This document shows, piece by piece, positions 45,066-53,492 of a stretch of DNA of 64,000 nucleotides. The DNA lies in NCBI RefSeq assembly GCF_013166605.1, contig NZ_JABKKF010000001.1:310001-374000 (forward strand). Reading direction: 5' to 3'. The notes under the pieces are model-generated. The model had not been told where the DNA came from. It was given only the letters and a program-made list of their open reading frames with translations, and searched no databases. Each line of letters opens with the position of its first letter. The stretch's first letter is position 1. The stretch is from Xylanibacter muris (GTDB lineage Bacteria; Bacteroidota; Bacteroidia; Bacteroidales; Bacteroidaceae). Position numbers and translations under genes: made by a program.

Positions 45066-46871
45066 ATGACTATCTTTGCAATATATATTGCAGGCATCGC
45101 CGCATTGTTCGGCATAAGCTATTTTGTATACAGGCGCTTCAACATGGGACTGGCCGGAAATTCGCGCGGCCAGCAGTTCAGACGTTATCTCGTAGCCTCA
45201 ATAGTGGCGTTTCTGCCGGTCATATTCGCTGGTTTGCGGCTGTCGGCCCCTCCTGTCGCAATGGCGATGGCTGTATCGCTGTTGTGGATATTCACATACA
45301 ACGTGTTGTATGACGTTACTAACCGTAAAACTTCTCCTGACTATGACAACCACATGGACATTGCTTTCGGGATATATCTTTTCGGATGGCTTACCGGACT
45401 GTATGCGATACTTTCTCCTGTCGGTGATACCGCAGAATGGATTCTTTCTGTCGTGGAGACGGTGCTGATTATTCCACCGGTGATACAAATCGGATATTAC
45501 TGTATCTACCGTACCTGCATCGATGCCAATGGTATGCAGATAATCCAGGAGACGAATGCCAATGAGATTATCGAGTACGCAAAGTCCTTTCCTAAGATAA
45601 AGGTTCTGTTTACCATTCTTGTCATCGTCATTGCCATTTCTGTCATTGCGTTATGCAACTCATACGCAGGCGGTACACCGCTGTTTTACAGCAGTATGTC
45701 CGGTATGGATGAGACAATACCTTTTGTCATAACAGTGGGTCTCACGGTATTCTTTACTGTATATATATGGAAGAAACGTCACGGACTGTTCGTGCGTACC
45801 GGCATTGCCATGCTGTATGCGGATATTCAGGATTATAAGAAAGGCAACAGGCTTTACCGAAGCAACATGCACAAACGTCTTCAAGAACTCAATGTGGAAC
45901 TGCCGGGGCGTGGTAGCGGCAGGCCCTCTACAATAATGATGGTCATCGGTGAGTCGGCATGCCGCGACTACATGAGCGTTTTCTGTCCACAGGACCGTGA
46001 GACTACTCCATGGCAGAGCAAAATGAAAGAAGACAAAAAACATTTCATACTGTTTCCCAACGCATACTCATGTGCCATGCAGACAGTTCCGTCTCTTGAA
46101 AGGGGGCTTACGGAGCGCAACCAATACAATGACAAGGAGTTTCTGTCTTCATGCTCGATTGTGGATATCGCCCATAAGGCGGGATATACCGTACACTGGT
46201 ACAGCAACCAGGGACATCTCGGATGTGCCGACACCCCGATAACGCTTGTGGCCGAGACCTCGGATACGGCAAAGTGGACCAGGCAGGAACTTAACAAGAT
46301 TCAATACGACAAGTCGTTGCTCGAATTTCTTGACGAGGTGGACCCGAATAAGAACAACTTTGTGGTTCTCCACCTGAAAGGTAGCCATTTCAATTATTCC
46401 AACCGCTATTCGAGGGAATATGCGGCCGAGAACAGGCTTACAGAAGGTGATGACGTGCATAATTATAAGAACTCGATACATTATACTGACAGTATACTAC
46501 GTTCTTTTTATGAATATGCGGCAGATAGGCTGAATCTTCAGGCTATGGTCTATTTCTCCGACCATGGGGCTATTCCCGACATGCGCCGTTCGCCGCGTTT
46601 TCTCGGCTTCGGCATGGTGAGAATACCTATGTGGGTATATCTTTCAGATGAATACATCTCAAATCATCCGCATGTTGCGGAGGCGCTTTCTGCAAACAGG
46701 GAGAAGTATTTCACCAACGACCTCGCATACGAGCTGATGTGCGGCCTGTTCGATATCCGTTCCAGTCATTATGACGAGACCGGCTCTATCGCCTCTCCGC
46801 TATACAAATACACCCGTGATATGCTTATGACATACGACGGGCGGATAAGAATTGCCGATGACGGCAGATAG
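45066..46871 (+). CDS. phosphoethanolamine transferase-like membrane sulfatase-family protein
   Basis: The protein has 601 residues with about six to seven membrane segments in the first 260, then a periplasmic alkaline-phosphatase-superfamily domain. Motifs are MVIGESACRDYMSVF, AYSCAMQTVPSLE (threonine nucleophile), VLHLKGSHFNYSNRY and YFSDHGAIPD. It matches the EptA/CptA family, although the usual ETAR is ESAC and the membrane part differs from that of the 13986-15629 protein. It probably adds phosphoethanolamine to LPS core or an operon-made glycan. It ends the operon, 21 nt after the GT2 gene. Confidence 0.83.
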   Translation: MTIFAIYIAGIAALFGISYFVYRRFNMGLAGNSRGQQFRRYLVASIVAFLPVIFAGLRLSAPPVAMAMAVSLLWIFTYNVLYDVTNRKTSPDYDNHMDIAFGIYLFGWLTGLYAILSPVGDTAEWILSVVETVLIIPPVIQIGYYCIYRTCIDANGMQIIQETNANEIIEYAKSFPKIKVLFTILVIVIAISVIALCNSYAGGTPLFYSSMSGMDETIPFVITVGLTVFFTVYIWKKRHGLFVRTGIAMLYADIQDYKKGNRLYRSNMHKRLQELNVELPGRGSGRPSTIMMVIGESACRDYMSVFCPQDRETTPWQSKMKEDKKHFILFPNAYSCAMQTVPSLERGLTERNQYNDKEFLSSCSIVDIAHKAGYTVHWYSNQGHLGCADTPITLVAETSDTAKWTRQELNKIQYDKSLLEFLDEVDPNKNNFVVLHLKGSHFNYSNRYSREYAAENRLTEGDDVHNYKNSIHYTDSILRSFYEYAADRLNLQAMVYFSDHGAIPDMRRSPRFLGFGMVRIPMWVYLSDEYISNHPHVAEALSANREKYFTNDLAYELMCGLFDIRSSHYDETGSIASPLYKYTRDMLMTYDGRIRIADDGR

Positions 46872-46894
46872 GATAGGATTAGCTTTGCTTCCGG

Positions 46895-47653
46895 TTAAAG
46901 TTCAAGTTCAAACTCTACCTTCCTTTTCTTCATGTAGTGTTTCCAGAAACGGCTCCGTCTGTCCATCGCGATACGTTCACACTCTGCCGCGTCAAAACCG
47001 CGTAGATGCGCATATTCCGTGGTCAATAGCGATATGAAGCGTTTCGGCCCCCACAGGCGTGCAAAGTTGGCACATCCTTTCCGCATGCCGACCTTTCCGA
47101 AATACATCCTGTTTATATCCACTATTGAAAACACGTATCTCCCGTCTTTTATGTCCCAAAGGATGTTGCCGGGAGAGAAATCACGGTGCAGCACACCGTT
47201 GTCGTGCATATTTGCCGTCATTGCGGCCAAGGCCCGGGCCAGCGGTTCATATACTTCGGGAGCGGCATCGCCTGTCTCATACAGTCTGTGGACGTACGGG
47301 CACTGTATGCTTATATAATATGAGAATCCTATTATTCCGCATGTCCTGTCTTCGATATACGCCACCGACTCCGGTGTCTCTATCCCTTTGCCGAGCAATA
47401 TCTTCGGATAGAGGAATGCCCGCAGTCCCTTAGCCTTTCTTATTCCTGCGGAATAAACCACGGCATTCAGAAGCGAAGGCTTGTGGTAGCGTTTCACGTT
47501 GAGCGGTGTTCCGTCGGGGGCTGTAAAAAGCCTTATGGTGTTTCTTCCGTCATGGATAACCGTGCCCTCATTGTTGCCGGCCATTTTCTCAGGAAGGGAT
47601 AAAATGAATTCTTCGAGATGTCTGTATCGGGGATTCAACCGCACCTTTCTCAT
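46895..47653 (-). CDS. Kdo/WaaP family lipopolysaccharide kinase
   Basis: The protein has 252 residues with a protein-kinase-like fold. The catalytic loop is LHRDFSPGNILWD (Asp and Asn), the metal motif SIVDINRM, and the lysine region LNVKRYHKP. Such kinases phosphorylate Kdo or heptose in the LPS inner core in the cytoplasm. It follows a GtrB-like transferase by 31 nt on the - strand and is convergent with the dideoxy-sugar operon, which fits an LPS locus. The exact sugar is unknown. Confidence 0.85.
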   Translation of the reverse strand: MRKVRLNPRYRHLEEFILSLPEKMAGNNEGTVIHDGRNTIRLFTAPDGTPLNVKRYHKPSLLNAVVYSAGIRKAKGLRAFLYPKILLGKGIETPESVAYIEDRTCGIIGFSYYISIQCPYVHRLYETGDAAPEVYEPLARALAAMTANMHDNGVLHRDFSPGNILWDIKDGRYVFSIVDINRMYFGKVGMRKGCANFARLWGPKRFISLLTTEYAHLRGFDAAECERIAMDRRSRFWKHYMKKRKVEFELEL

Positions 47654-47684
47654 AATAAATGTCTGATATTAATGTCTTTTGCCG

Positions 47685-48617
47685 TTAATAAGTCTTGTCG
47701 CTGATGAAATATCTCGGCCGGTTCTTCACCTCGGTATAAATCTTGCCGATATATATTCCGAGCACTCCGATGCCTGTTGTTATCACTCCTCCGATAAGCC
47801 ACATCGAGACAAGCATCGATGTCCAGCCCTGCAATGTCTTTCCCGTGAAATGCTCATACAGGGCGTATGCTATTATCACGAACGATATGAATGTCATTGC
47901 AAGGCCTGCAAACGTTATGAATTTCAGGGGAGCGTCGGAAAAGGAGGTTATGCCGTCTATCGAAAACCTTATCATCTTGCGCAGGGGATACTTCGACTCA
48001 CCGGCCTCACGGGCTTTCCTGTCATAATACACGAAGCCTTCACTGAATCCGAGCATCCTCACAATACCCCTTAGGTAGAGATTGCGCTCACGGTATTGCA
48101 GAAGTGCTCTTACGGCACGTGCCGACATAAGTCTGAAATCCGCATGATTGTATATCATTTCGTTGTCTACCCTGCGCATTATTCTATAGAAAGCCTGTGC
48201 GGAAAGTCTTTTGAACATGGTGTCAGTCTTACGCTCACGCCGCACCCCATATACGATATCCTTGCCTCCCATAAACATCTTTGCCATCTCGACAATGGAA
48301 TTCTCGTCGTCCTGAAGGTCTGCGTCTATGGTCACCATGGCATCGTAGCGGCCGTTACATTCCTCGAGCCCCGCCCAAAGGGCATTCTGATGTCCCTCGT
48401 TGTGCGACAGCCTTATCCCGTCCACACAGCCGTATTCCTTTGAATAGTGTTTTATCAGCTGCCAGGTGCTGTCGCGGCTTCCGTCGTCGACAAACAATAT
48501 ATGCGGGTCGCATCCTGCGGACTGCTTGATTTTTGCGATAAGCAGTCTGAGTTTCTCTACGGTCTGCGGCAGAACCTCTTCCTCATTGTAGCATGGCACT
48601 ATTATTGCTATCTTCAT
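47685..48617 (-). CDS. GtrB-like polyprenyl-phosphate glycosyltransferase (GT2)
   Basis: The protein has 310 residues. The GT-A domain has IIVPCYNEEEVLPQTVEKL, FVDDGSRDSTW and TIDADLQDD (DxD), and the C-terminal part has two membrane helices (about 230-255 and 265-295), the build of GtrB/ArnC/DPM1 enzymes. It loads a sugar onto undecaprenyl phosphate at the inner membrane for later transfer outside. It shares a promoter with the Kdo kinase gene. Confidence 0.88.
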   Translation of the reverse strand: MKIAIIVPCYNEEEVLPQTVEKLRLLIAKIKQSAGCDPHILFVDDGSRDSTWQLIKHYSKEYGCVDGIRLSHNEGHQNALWAGLEECNGRYDAMVTIDADLQDDENSIVEMAKMFMGGKDIVYGVRRERKTDTMFKRLSAQAFYRIMRRVDNEMIYNHADFRLMSARAVRALLQYRERNLYLRGIVRMLGFSEGFVYYDRKAREAGESKYPLRKMIRFSIDGITSFSDAPLKFITFAGLAMTFISFVIIAYALYEHFTGKTLQGWTSMLVSMWLIGGVITTGIGVLGIYIGKIYTEVKNRPRYFISDKTY

Positions 48618-48649
48618 TCTCTCCTTGTAAGAATATGGTTTTCGGTATA

Positions 48650-48680
48650 CAAAAATACGGAAATATTATCATACTTACAA
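48650..48680 (-). promoter_or_regulatory. promoter of the GtrB-Kdo kinase pair
   Basis: On the - strand TTG (48680-48678), 20 nt, TATTTTTG (48657-48650): canonical. The leader is about 26 nt. Confidence 0.75.
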
Positions 48681-48729
48681 ATATCTTCAACATTATTTAC
48701 ATAGGCGTTCCTGTCCGTAAATGTCAGGG

Positions 48730-50451
48730 TCAGAATTCCGGCTTGCGTTCGAAAACCATCCTTTCTCCCGTGGCGGGGTGTGTGAGTTCTATCCTTTCGG
48801 CATGGAGGAACAGCCTTTCGCCCTTCCTGCCGTAAAGGGCATCGCCGGCTATCGGCGCTCCGAGTCCGCTGGCGTGGGCACAGTGTACCCTCAGCTGGTG
48901 TGTGCGTCCGGTATGCGGATATAGGGCCACGCGCGCTGTTCTTCCGTCGACGGCCAGTATATGGTAGTCTGTGACGGCCGTCTTGCCTTTCTCGATGTCG
49001 ACAACTTGTCTCGGTCGGTCAAGCGGGTCCGCCCTCATGGGAAGACGTATCGTACCTTTTGCATTTGGCGTCAGCACTGTCTTGCCACCGGTGTCGACCA
49101 TTGCGATGTATCTTTTTCTCACACTTCTTGTCTCAAACTGTTCCTGCAGCATCTTGTGCACATCCTTCGTCTTTGCCACCACAAGCAGTCCTGAGGTGTC
49201 CATGTCGAGCCGGTGTACAATCATCGGGCCTCCGGCATCGGGAAACCGTTCCCTCATTATGTCTTCCACGGAAGTGCGGTCGTTTCTGCCAGGTACGGTA
49301 AGCATTCCTGCCGGCTTGCATACAATGCAGAGCCATTTGTCGTCGTATACAGTCTCAAGTCTTGTCCTTTTTCCGGTAATGCTGTCTGATGCCTGAGGAT
49401 CCGTATCCACGTCAAGGCCCTGAAGCATGTGCGACAGTATTGGCTTGCACTTGCCGCTGCATGCGGGATAATAGTGCAGGTGGTGGCGTATTTCCGTCTT
49501 GGGTGACGCTCCCCACCAAAACTCGGCCATGCATACCGGACGCATGCCATGAGTATAGGCGTATTGGAGAAGTTTCGGAGCACAGCACTCACCGGCTCCC
49601 GAAGGCGGTACAAGGCTCACCGTGTCTGCAAAGATGTCGCACAGGTTGCGGCACTTGCCCCTTGCGTTGAGCATTCGGAACTGTGAGAACAGCCAGTTTT
49701 GCAAATCGTCTGACATCTGTCTGCGGTGGTGCCTCAACTCTTCTATCCTTTCGTCTATAACCTTCAACTCGTCCGCCCGTGCGGCAATAAGTCCTGCGTG
49801 ACGCTTTCTCATTCTCGAAAGCTCCGCCTTCATAAAGCGGCTTTCGTTCAACAGACGCTCTTCCAACGCACAACGCTCAGCACTGTTCTCTTCCGGTTGC
49901 ATGCTTCCGATACTTTTGCGCTCGGCGTCTCTTTCCGCCTTTGCCTCCCTTATTCTTGCCTTGTATGCTGCGATACTGTCTGCCGCTTTCTGCCTTTCAA
50001 GTTCAAGGGCCTTTACTGCCGCTTTCCTTTCTTCACTATCAAGAAGCGTGTTCACCGTCCTGTTTATCCCTGTTATCTCTTTCTCGCGAACCTTGAAATA
50101 TCCGTCGGGATTCAGCATGTCGAACACTGCCGGAACAAAGAACGGCCAGTCGTTGCGCCCTCCGATCTGTCCCGAATAGGCGGCAAGATAGCCTGTCCTG
50201 CCGTCTTTCTCCACTATAAGCACACCGAACATCTTGCCGTCGTCAGTCTCTTTGCGAAGAGACTCCTGCCGCATGGCGTCCTGCCAGCATTCGCCCGACA
50301 TTATAAGCTTTTGCAGTTCGGTAGCTGCCTTTATACACAGAGGGTGCGGTTCGTAGCAAAACGGATATGTGAATTTCTCCGGCAGCGGCATGCCGGTGTG
50401 CAGCGGGTGAAATCTTTCGTTTTCTGGCATATCTGGATAATGATTGCTCAA
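48730..50451 (-). CDS. RluA family pseudouridine synthase with long N-terminal extension
   Basis: The protein has 573 residues, about twice a minimal RluA domain. The C-terminal 210 residues form the synthase: VYDDKWLCIVCKPAGMLTVP, then HRLDMDTSGLLVV with the catalytic Asp416, and ALYPHTGRTHQLRVH. The first 350 residues hold a globular start and a charged coiled coil (about 135-240), ahead of GAGECCAPKLLQYA. It isomerises uridine in rRNA or tRNA; the target is unknown. Extended RluA proteins of this sort occur in Bacteroidetes. Confidence 0.87.
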   Translation of the reverse strand: MSNHYPDMPENERFHPLHTGMPLPEKFTYPFCYEPHPLCIKAATELQKLIMSGECWQDAMRQESLRKETDDGKMFGVLIVEKDGRTGYLAAYSGQIGGRNDWPFFVPAVFDMLNPDGYFKVREKEITGINRTVNTLLDSEERKAAVKALELERQKAADSIAAYKARIREAKAERDAERKSIGSMQPEENSAERCALEERLLNESRFMKAELSRMRKRHAGLIAARADELKVIDERIEELRHHRRQMSDDLQNWLFSQFRMLNARGKCRNLCDIFADTVSLVPPSGAGECCAPKLLQYAYTHGMRPVCMAEFWWGASPKTEIRHHLHYYPACSGKCKPILSHMLQGLDVDTDPQASDSITGKRTRLETVYDDKWLCIVCKPAGMLTVPGRNDRTSVEDIMRERFPDAGGPMIVHRLDMDTSGLLVVAKTKDVHKMLQEQFETRSVRKRYIAMVDTGGKTVLTPNAKGTIRLPMRADPLDRPRQVVDIEKGKTAVTDYHILAVDGRTARVALYPHTGRTHQLRVHCAHASGLGAPIAGDALYGRKGERLFLHAERIELTHPATGERMVFERKPEF

Positions 50452-50462
50452 TTAACACTATG

Positions 50463-50531
50463 ATACAGGACTGATGCGGTCAAGTTTGTTCGGAAACTGT
50501 CCGTATCAGCCTGTATGTCAATGCAAAATTA
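50463..50531 (-). promoter_or_regulatory. -7 box and 5' hairpin before the RluA-family gene
   Basis: TAATTTTG on the - strand (50531-50524) is a possible -7 box. The predicted transcript would start with a hairpin: ATACAGGACTGAT (50463-50475) pairs with ATCAGCCTGTAT (50504-50515) apart from one bulge. It could instead help stop the upstream 50589-52385 transcript. Confidence 0.4.
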
Positions 50532-50588
50532 CTCAAAATCCTCGATATGGCATACCGGACGCATGCCGAAAAGGCTGTCATTCCGTTT

Positions 50589-52385
50589 TTATTTTGAAAT
50601 GAAATCCCTCACCTTATAATCAGAACCCTCCTGAATGAAGACAAACGGATTGAAACAGTCATGCTCGTTTCTTATTCCATATCCTAAGCATCTTGTTCCT
50701 TCCGGCAGTGCCGGAAGCGTGCGTTCGGTCGTTTTGCCGCTCTTTCTGTTTATCGTCACAAATGCATACCGTTCGTTTTGAGGATCTGTATGGCGCGGCA
50801 CCCCATACTTCAAAAGGCAGTATATTTCCTTGGCGTTCATTCTCACCAACGTTATACATCTTGTGAAGTGTGGATGATACAGCCCTCCGTATTCCTCCAT
50901 ATAGAATTTCGTAGTGTCGGGAGCCGGAAAGGCGGAAAGGTCAACGTCGAACACTTTATATTCCTTTTCATTCCTGCCAATGTTCAGGCTGTCGGCCAGA
51001 TATAGCTTTCCTGTATATCCGTTGCCATACAGCATGTCTTTTCCGTGGTGTGTAAACACTGTATTTAGAAAATAATAGCCTGTATTACTTATGCGCTGGC
51101 AGTCTTCAAGTTTCCCGTAAAGTTCGGTGCGCTTGCCACTACTGATATCGAATGATGCCATTATGGGATTAAATGTATTGTAGAATCCGTTGTCGAACGG
51201 GTCCATTTCCGTGTTTCCGGCAATGTCTTCTTTTTCAAATCCATGTGGCCATGTAAGTTTCTGGCACTCATACCACAATTTGTTATTAAACACGTCAAAA
51301 GTAAAATGTGTGTAGAAATATTTTGAAGCCTCAAGATTAAAGTCGGGTACTATCATTTCCTCTGCCTGCAGGTTGTCAATGTCGCGAACCAACATTACCG
51401 GAGCATTGTAAAAGGCAAAATGAAACTTCTTGCCTTCCTCTTCCTCTATTTGCGGCAATGAATAGGAAATACCTATATGCTTGTCGTCTATCATATTGGC
51501 TGTCAAAGCAATATAAAACACGGAGCCTTCTCTCGTAAATCTGTCGAAAAAAGAATCGGGGATGGCGATAAATCTCCTTTTCTCCGCTTCGTTTGCCTGG
51601 ATAAGAGTCCTGTATTTGAATCCTTTGTCGGTTTTCCCGAACAGCATCACACCGTTGTTAAGCATGTCTGTAAAGAAGAAATGATTGTTCTCTATCTTTG
51701 GATTATAATAGACGCTGGAAACAAAGCTACCTTCATTCAATTCCACCCGGGTGTCTTTTGTCTTCCACGGATATGGCTTCAGATTGAACACAGGCTCCTG
51801 CGTCTTTGCCTCTGCCTGATTAAGGCTGTCTACAGGAAACAGCCGTGGCTCCAGCCTTTCGCTCCGGGCTACCAGCTGTCGGATAAAGTCCTTGCCGAAT
51901 AAAGTGCATTGCCCTCCGGTAATTAAAACACCGCTTTTAGGACACAATTTCAGTTGATACAGTCCAAGCATATTACCTGTAGTGAAACTGAATATTTTAG
52001 AATATTCCTCCGTGGTGTCATACAGATGATAGTCGGCCTTGAAATTGTTTTTCTCGTTGTATCCGCGTGCGGCAACCGAATCCCTATAAGCTGTTATAAG
52101 CAACATCTTGTTATTTGGATTGTTGCGTTTCAAATCCTCATAAAAGGTAGGAATGGCAAATTCACACCGATAACAGTATGAAGGCCTGTACAATATAGCG
52201 TATACAGTATCCTCCTCCATACCTACCCGACCTAAAAATTCAGACAGAAGCCTTTCTGAATCGGGCTTCTGTCTGATTTGAAGATCGCTATTTTCCATTT
52301 CCTTTACGTAATCCACAGCTTGGGAAAAACAGGGATAAGATAAAAGAAACAAAAGAAAAATAATCAGACTCTTTCTTTTCATCAT
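50589..52385 (-). CDS. exported thioredoxin-like protein with possible beta-propeller, unknown role
   Basis: The protein has 598 residues with a signal peptide (MMKRKSLIIFLLFLLSYPCFSQA). Residues about 50-180 look like a thioredoxin-type domain with a redox motif Cys-Tyr-Arg-Cys in RPSYCYRCEFAIPTF. The rest (about 200-590) is beta-rich with repeated strand-turn units (NHFFFTDMLNNGVMLFG, KDMLYGNGYTGKLYL), possibly a six-bladed propeller. I do not recognise a named family. The CxxC suggests disulfide chemistry or metal binding in the periplasm or at the surface. It is monocistronic. Confidence 0.65.
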   Translation of the reverse strand: MMKRKSLIIFLLFLLSYPCFSQAVDYVKEMENSDLQIRQKPDSERLLSEFLGRVGMEEDTVYAILYRPSYCYRCEFAIPTFYEDLKRNNPNNKMLLITAYRDSVAARGYNEKNNFKADYHLYDTTEEYSKIFSFTTGNMLGLYQLKLCPKSGVLITGGQCTLFGKDFIRQLVARSERLEPRLFPVDSLNQAEAKTQEPVFNLKPYPWKTKDTRVELNEGSFVSSVYYNPKIENNHFFFTDMLNNGVMLFGKTDKGFKYRTLIQANEAEKRRFIAIPDSFFDRFTREGSVFYIALTANMIDDKHIGISYSLPQIEEEEGKKFHFAFYNAPVMLVRDIDNLQAEEMIVPDFNLEASKYFYTHFTFDVFNNKLWYECQKLTWPHGFEKEDIAGNTEMDPFDNGFYNTFNPIMASFDISSGKRTELYGKLEDCQRISNTGYYFLNTVFTHHGKDMLYGNGYTGKLYLADSLNIGRNEKEYKVFDVDLSAFPAPDTTKFYMEEYGGLYHPHFTRCITLVRMNAKEIYCLLKYGVPRHTDPQNERYAFVTINRKSGKTTERTLPALPEGTRCLGYGIRNEHDCFNPFVFIQEGSDYKVRDFISK

Positions 52386-52456
52386 TCCAATAAATCTCTA
52401 TAATATTCACGCGACCAAGCCGAGATTATTTAAAACTTAGTTTTGTGTTTCGTTTG

Positions 52457-52464
52457 CAAACTTA
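52457..52464 (-). promoter_or_regulatory. -7 box of the 50589-52385 gene (TAAGTTTG)
   Basis: TAAGTTTG on the - strand, 72 nt before the start at 52385. No TTG at the usual distance. Confidence 0.4.
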
Positions 52465-52847
52465 AACAAAAGGATTTGGAAACGTAATTAAAAATACTGA
52501 TTTTTAATTATTTATTAAGTTATTTTAACTGCATATTAAATATGAATTGTATAATTTATGTCTGTAATAAATGAAATAATTAAGCGTAAATGGGACTTTT
52601 GCTTACTATGTATAACATGTTAAGCATATATTATTTATTATCAAACCTTTTTAAGTATATAAGAAATTTTACCAATACTGTATAGTGAACAACGGAAATC
52701 AAGACAATATGAGAAAGCCATAGCGTATTTCCCTACCGGTGGGGCCGACTTCCGGACAGCCTGCTGTCGACCGGATATAATTCACGGACAGCCTGTTCTT
52801 AAACTGCAAACAGGTCTGTTGCAAACTTTAAAGTGGCAGTTCATAAA

Positions 52848-52935
52848 CCTTCCGACTTAAGTCAACCGACCTTCCGACTTAAGTCGGCAACCTTTCCGAC
52901 TATAGCCGAACGCCTTTCCGACTTAAGTCGGAAAG
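52848..52935. repeat. four tandem ~22-bp palindromic units
   Basis: Units are 52848-52869, 52870-52890, 52891-52912 and 52913-52935, each CC(T)TTCCGACTTAAGTCGG-like with a palindromic CTTAAG centre (unit 3 has CTATAG). The units with CCGACTTAAGTCGG are perfect dyads. The array is 560 bp from the nearest downstream start and 463 bp from the nearest divergent start. Confidence 0.8.
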
Positions 52936-53074
52936 TAAAGGAACATGCCGATTGCAGTTTGAGAATGGCCTGATTGAACAATTGTAGCAAGCTGTTCCGG
53001 GTTTTTCATCCAAATCGTTCATCGCTTTTCATATAATATGCCCCTCCTGACCTCCCCAAAGGGGAGGAAAAAGG

Positions 53075-53114
53075 GATGGAATGTGGAAGTATCAGATGGA
53101 ATGTGGAAGTATCA
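53075..53114. repeat. 20-bp direct repeat, two copies
   Basis: GATGGAATGTGGAAGTATCA is present twice head to tail (53075-53094 and 53095-53114) with no mismatch. Confidence 0.85.
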
Positions 53115-53120
53115 GATGCC

Positions 53121-53165
53121 TCTGCCGAACCCTGCCCCATGTAGGGACATCGCTTTGCGATGTGT
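53121..53165. repeat. dispersed repeat, copy 2
   Basis: This block matches 4908-4952 at 42 of 45 positions. Nearby at 53281-53306 a degenerate further copy (CACATCGCGAAACGATGTCC) can be seen, so the element may be composite. Confidence 0.75.
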
Positions 53166-53433
53166 CCAACGTAATGTATACAGCACCCGAGTTTATTCCT
53201 TGGAGGGATATTCCCACTTGACACGTGCTTTTGGCACGTGTCACACGATGAACACCCACATCCCCCGATTTGTTATACACAACATCCACATCGCGAAACG
53301 ATGTCCATACTCGCGGGAAATACCAATAATCTGCCATATTTTCCCCTTTGAGGAGGTAGGAGCAGCTCGGACCTATACTTTGCCGCAACAATTAAATATT
53401 GTAAAAATGACGTACGTTTACAAAAGTTTCCCG

Positions 53434-53441
53434 TAAATTTG
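53434..53441 (+). promoter_or_regulatory. -7 box of the GH3-auxin-family operon (TAAATTTG)
   Basis: TAAATTTG at 53434-53441, 51 nt before the start at 53493. No well-placed TTG was found. Confidence 0.45.
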
Positions 53442-53492
53442 CATATTAAAAAACAATGCCGTCCCATACCATAATATATATAGATTAATATA

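Larger units (their letters stand above)
52386..53492. other. 1.1-kb gene-free region with repeat arrays
   Basis: No supported gene. From left to right: a -7 box for the upstream-strand gene, an AT-rich stretch (52490-52690), two copies of CGGACAGCCTG (52753-52763 and 52785-52795), the tandem palindrome array (52848-52935), a short GC palindrome CCTCCCC-AAA-GGGGAGG (53051-53067), a 20-bp direct repeat (53075-53114), the second dispersed repeat (53121-53165), and further partial cores near 53221-53320. Open frames at 53006-53436 are made of these repeats and look spurious. Confidence 0.6.

Noticed and set aside
52848..52935. Possible CRISPR array or plasmid-type iteron origin
   Set aside because: There are no unique spacers, no cas or rep genes, and only four units; an origin role has no further support.
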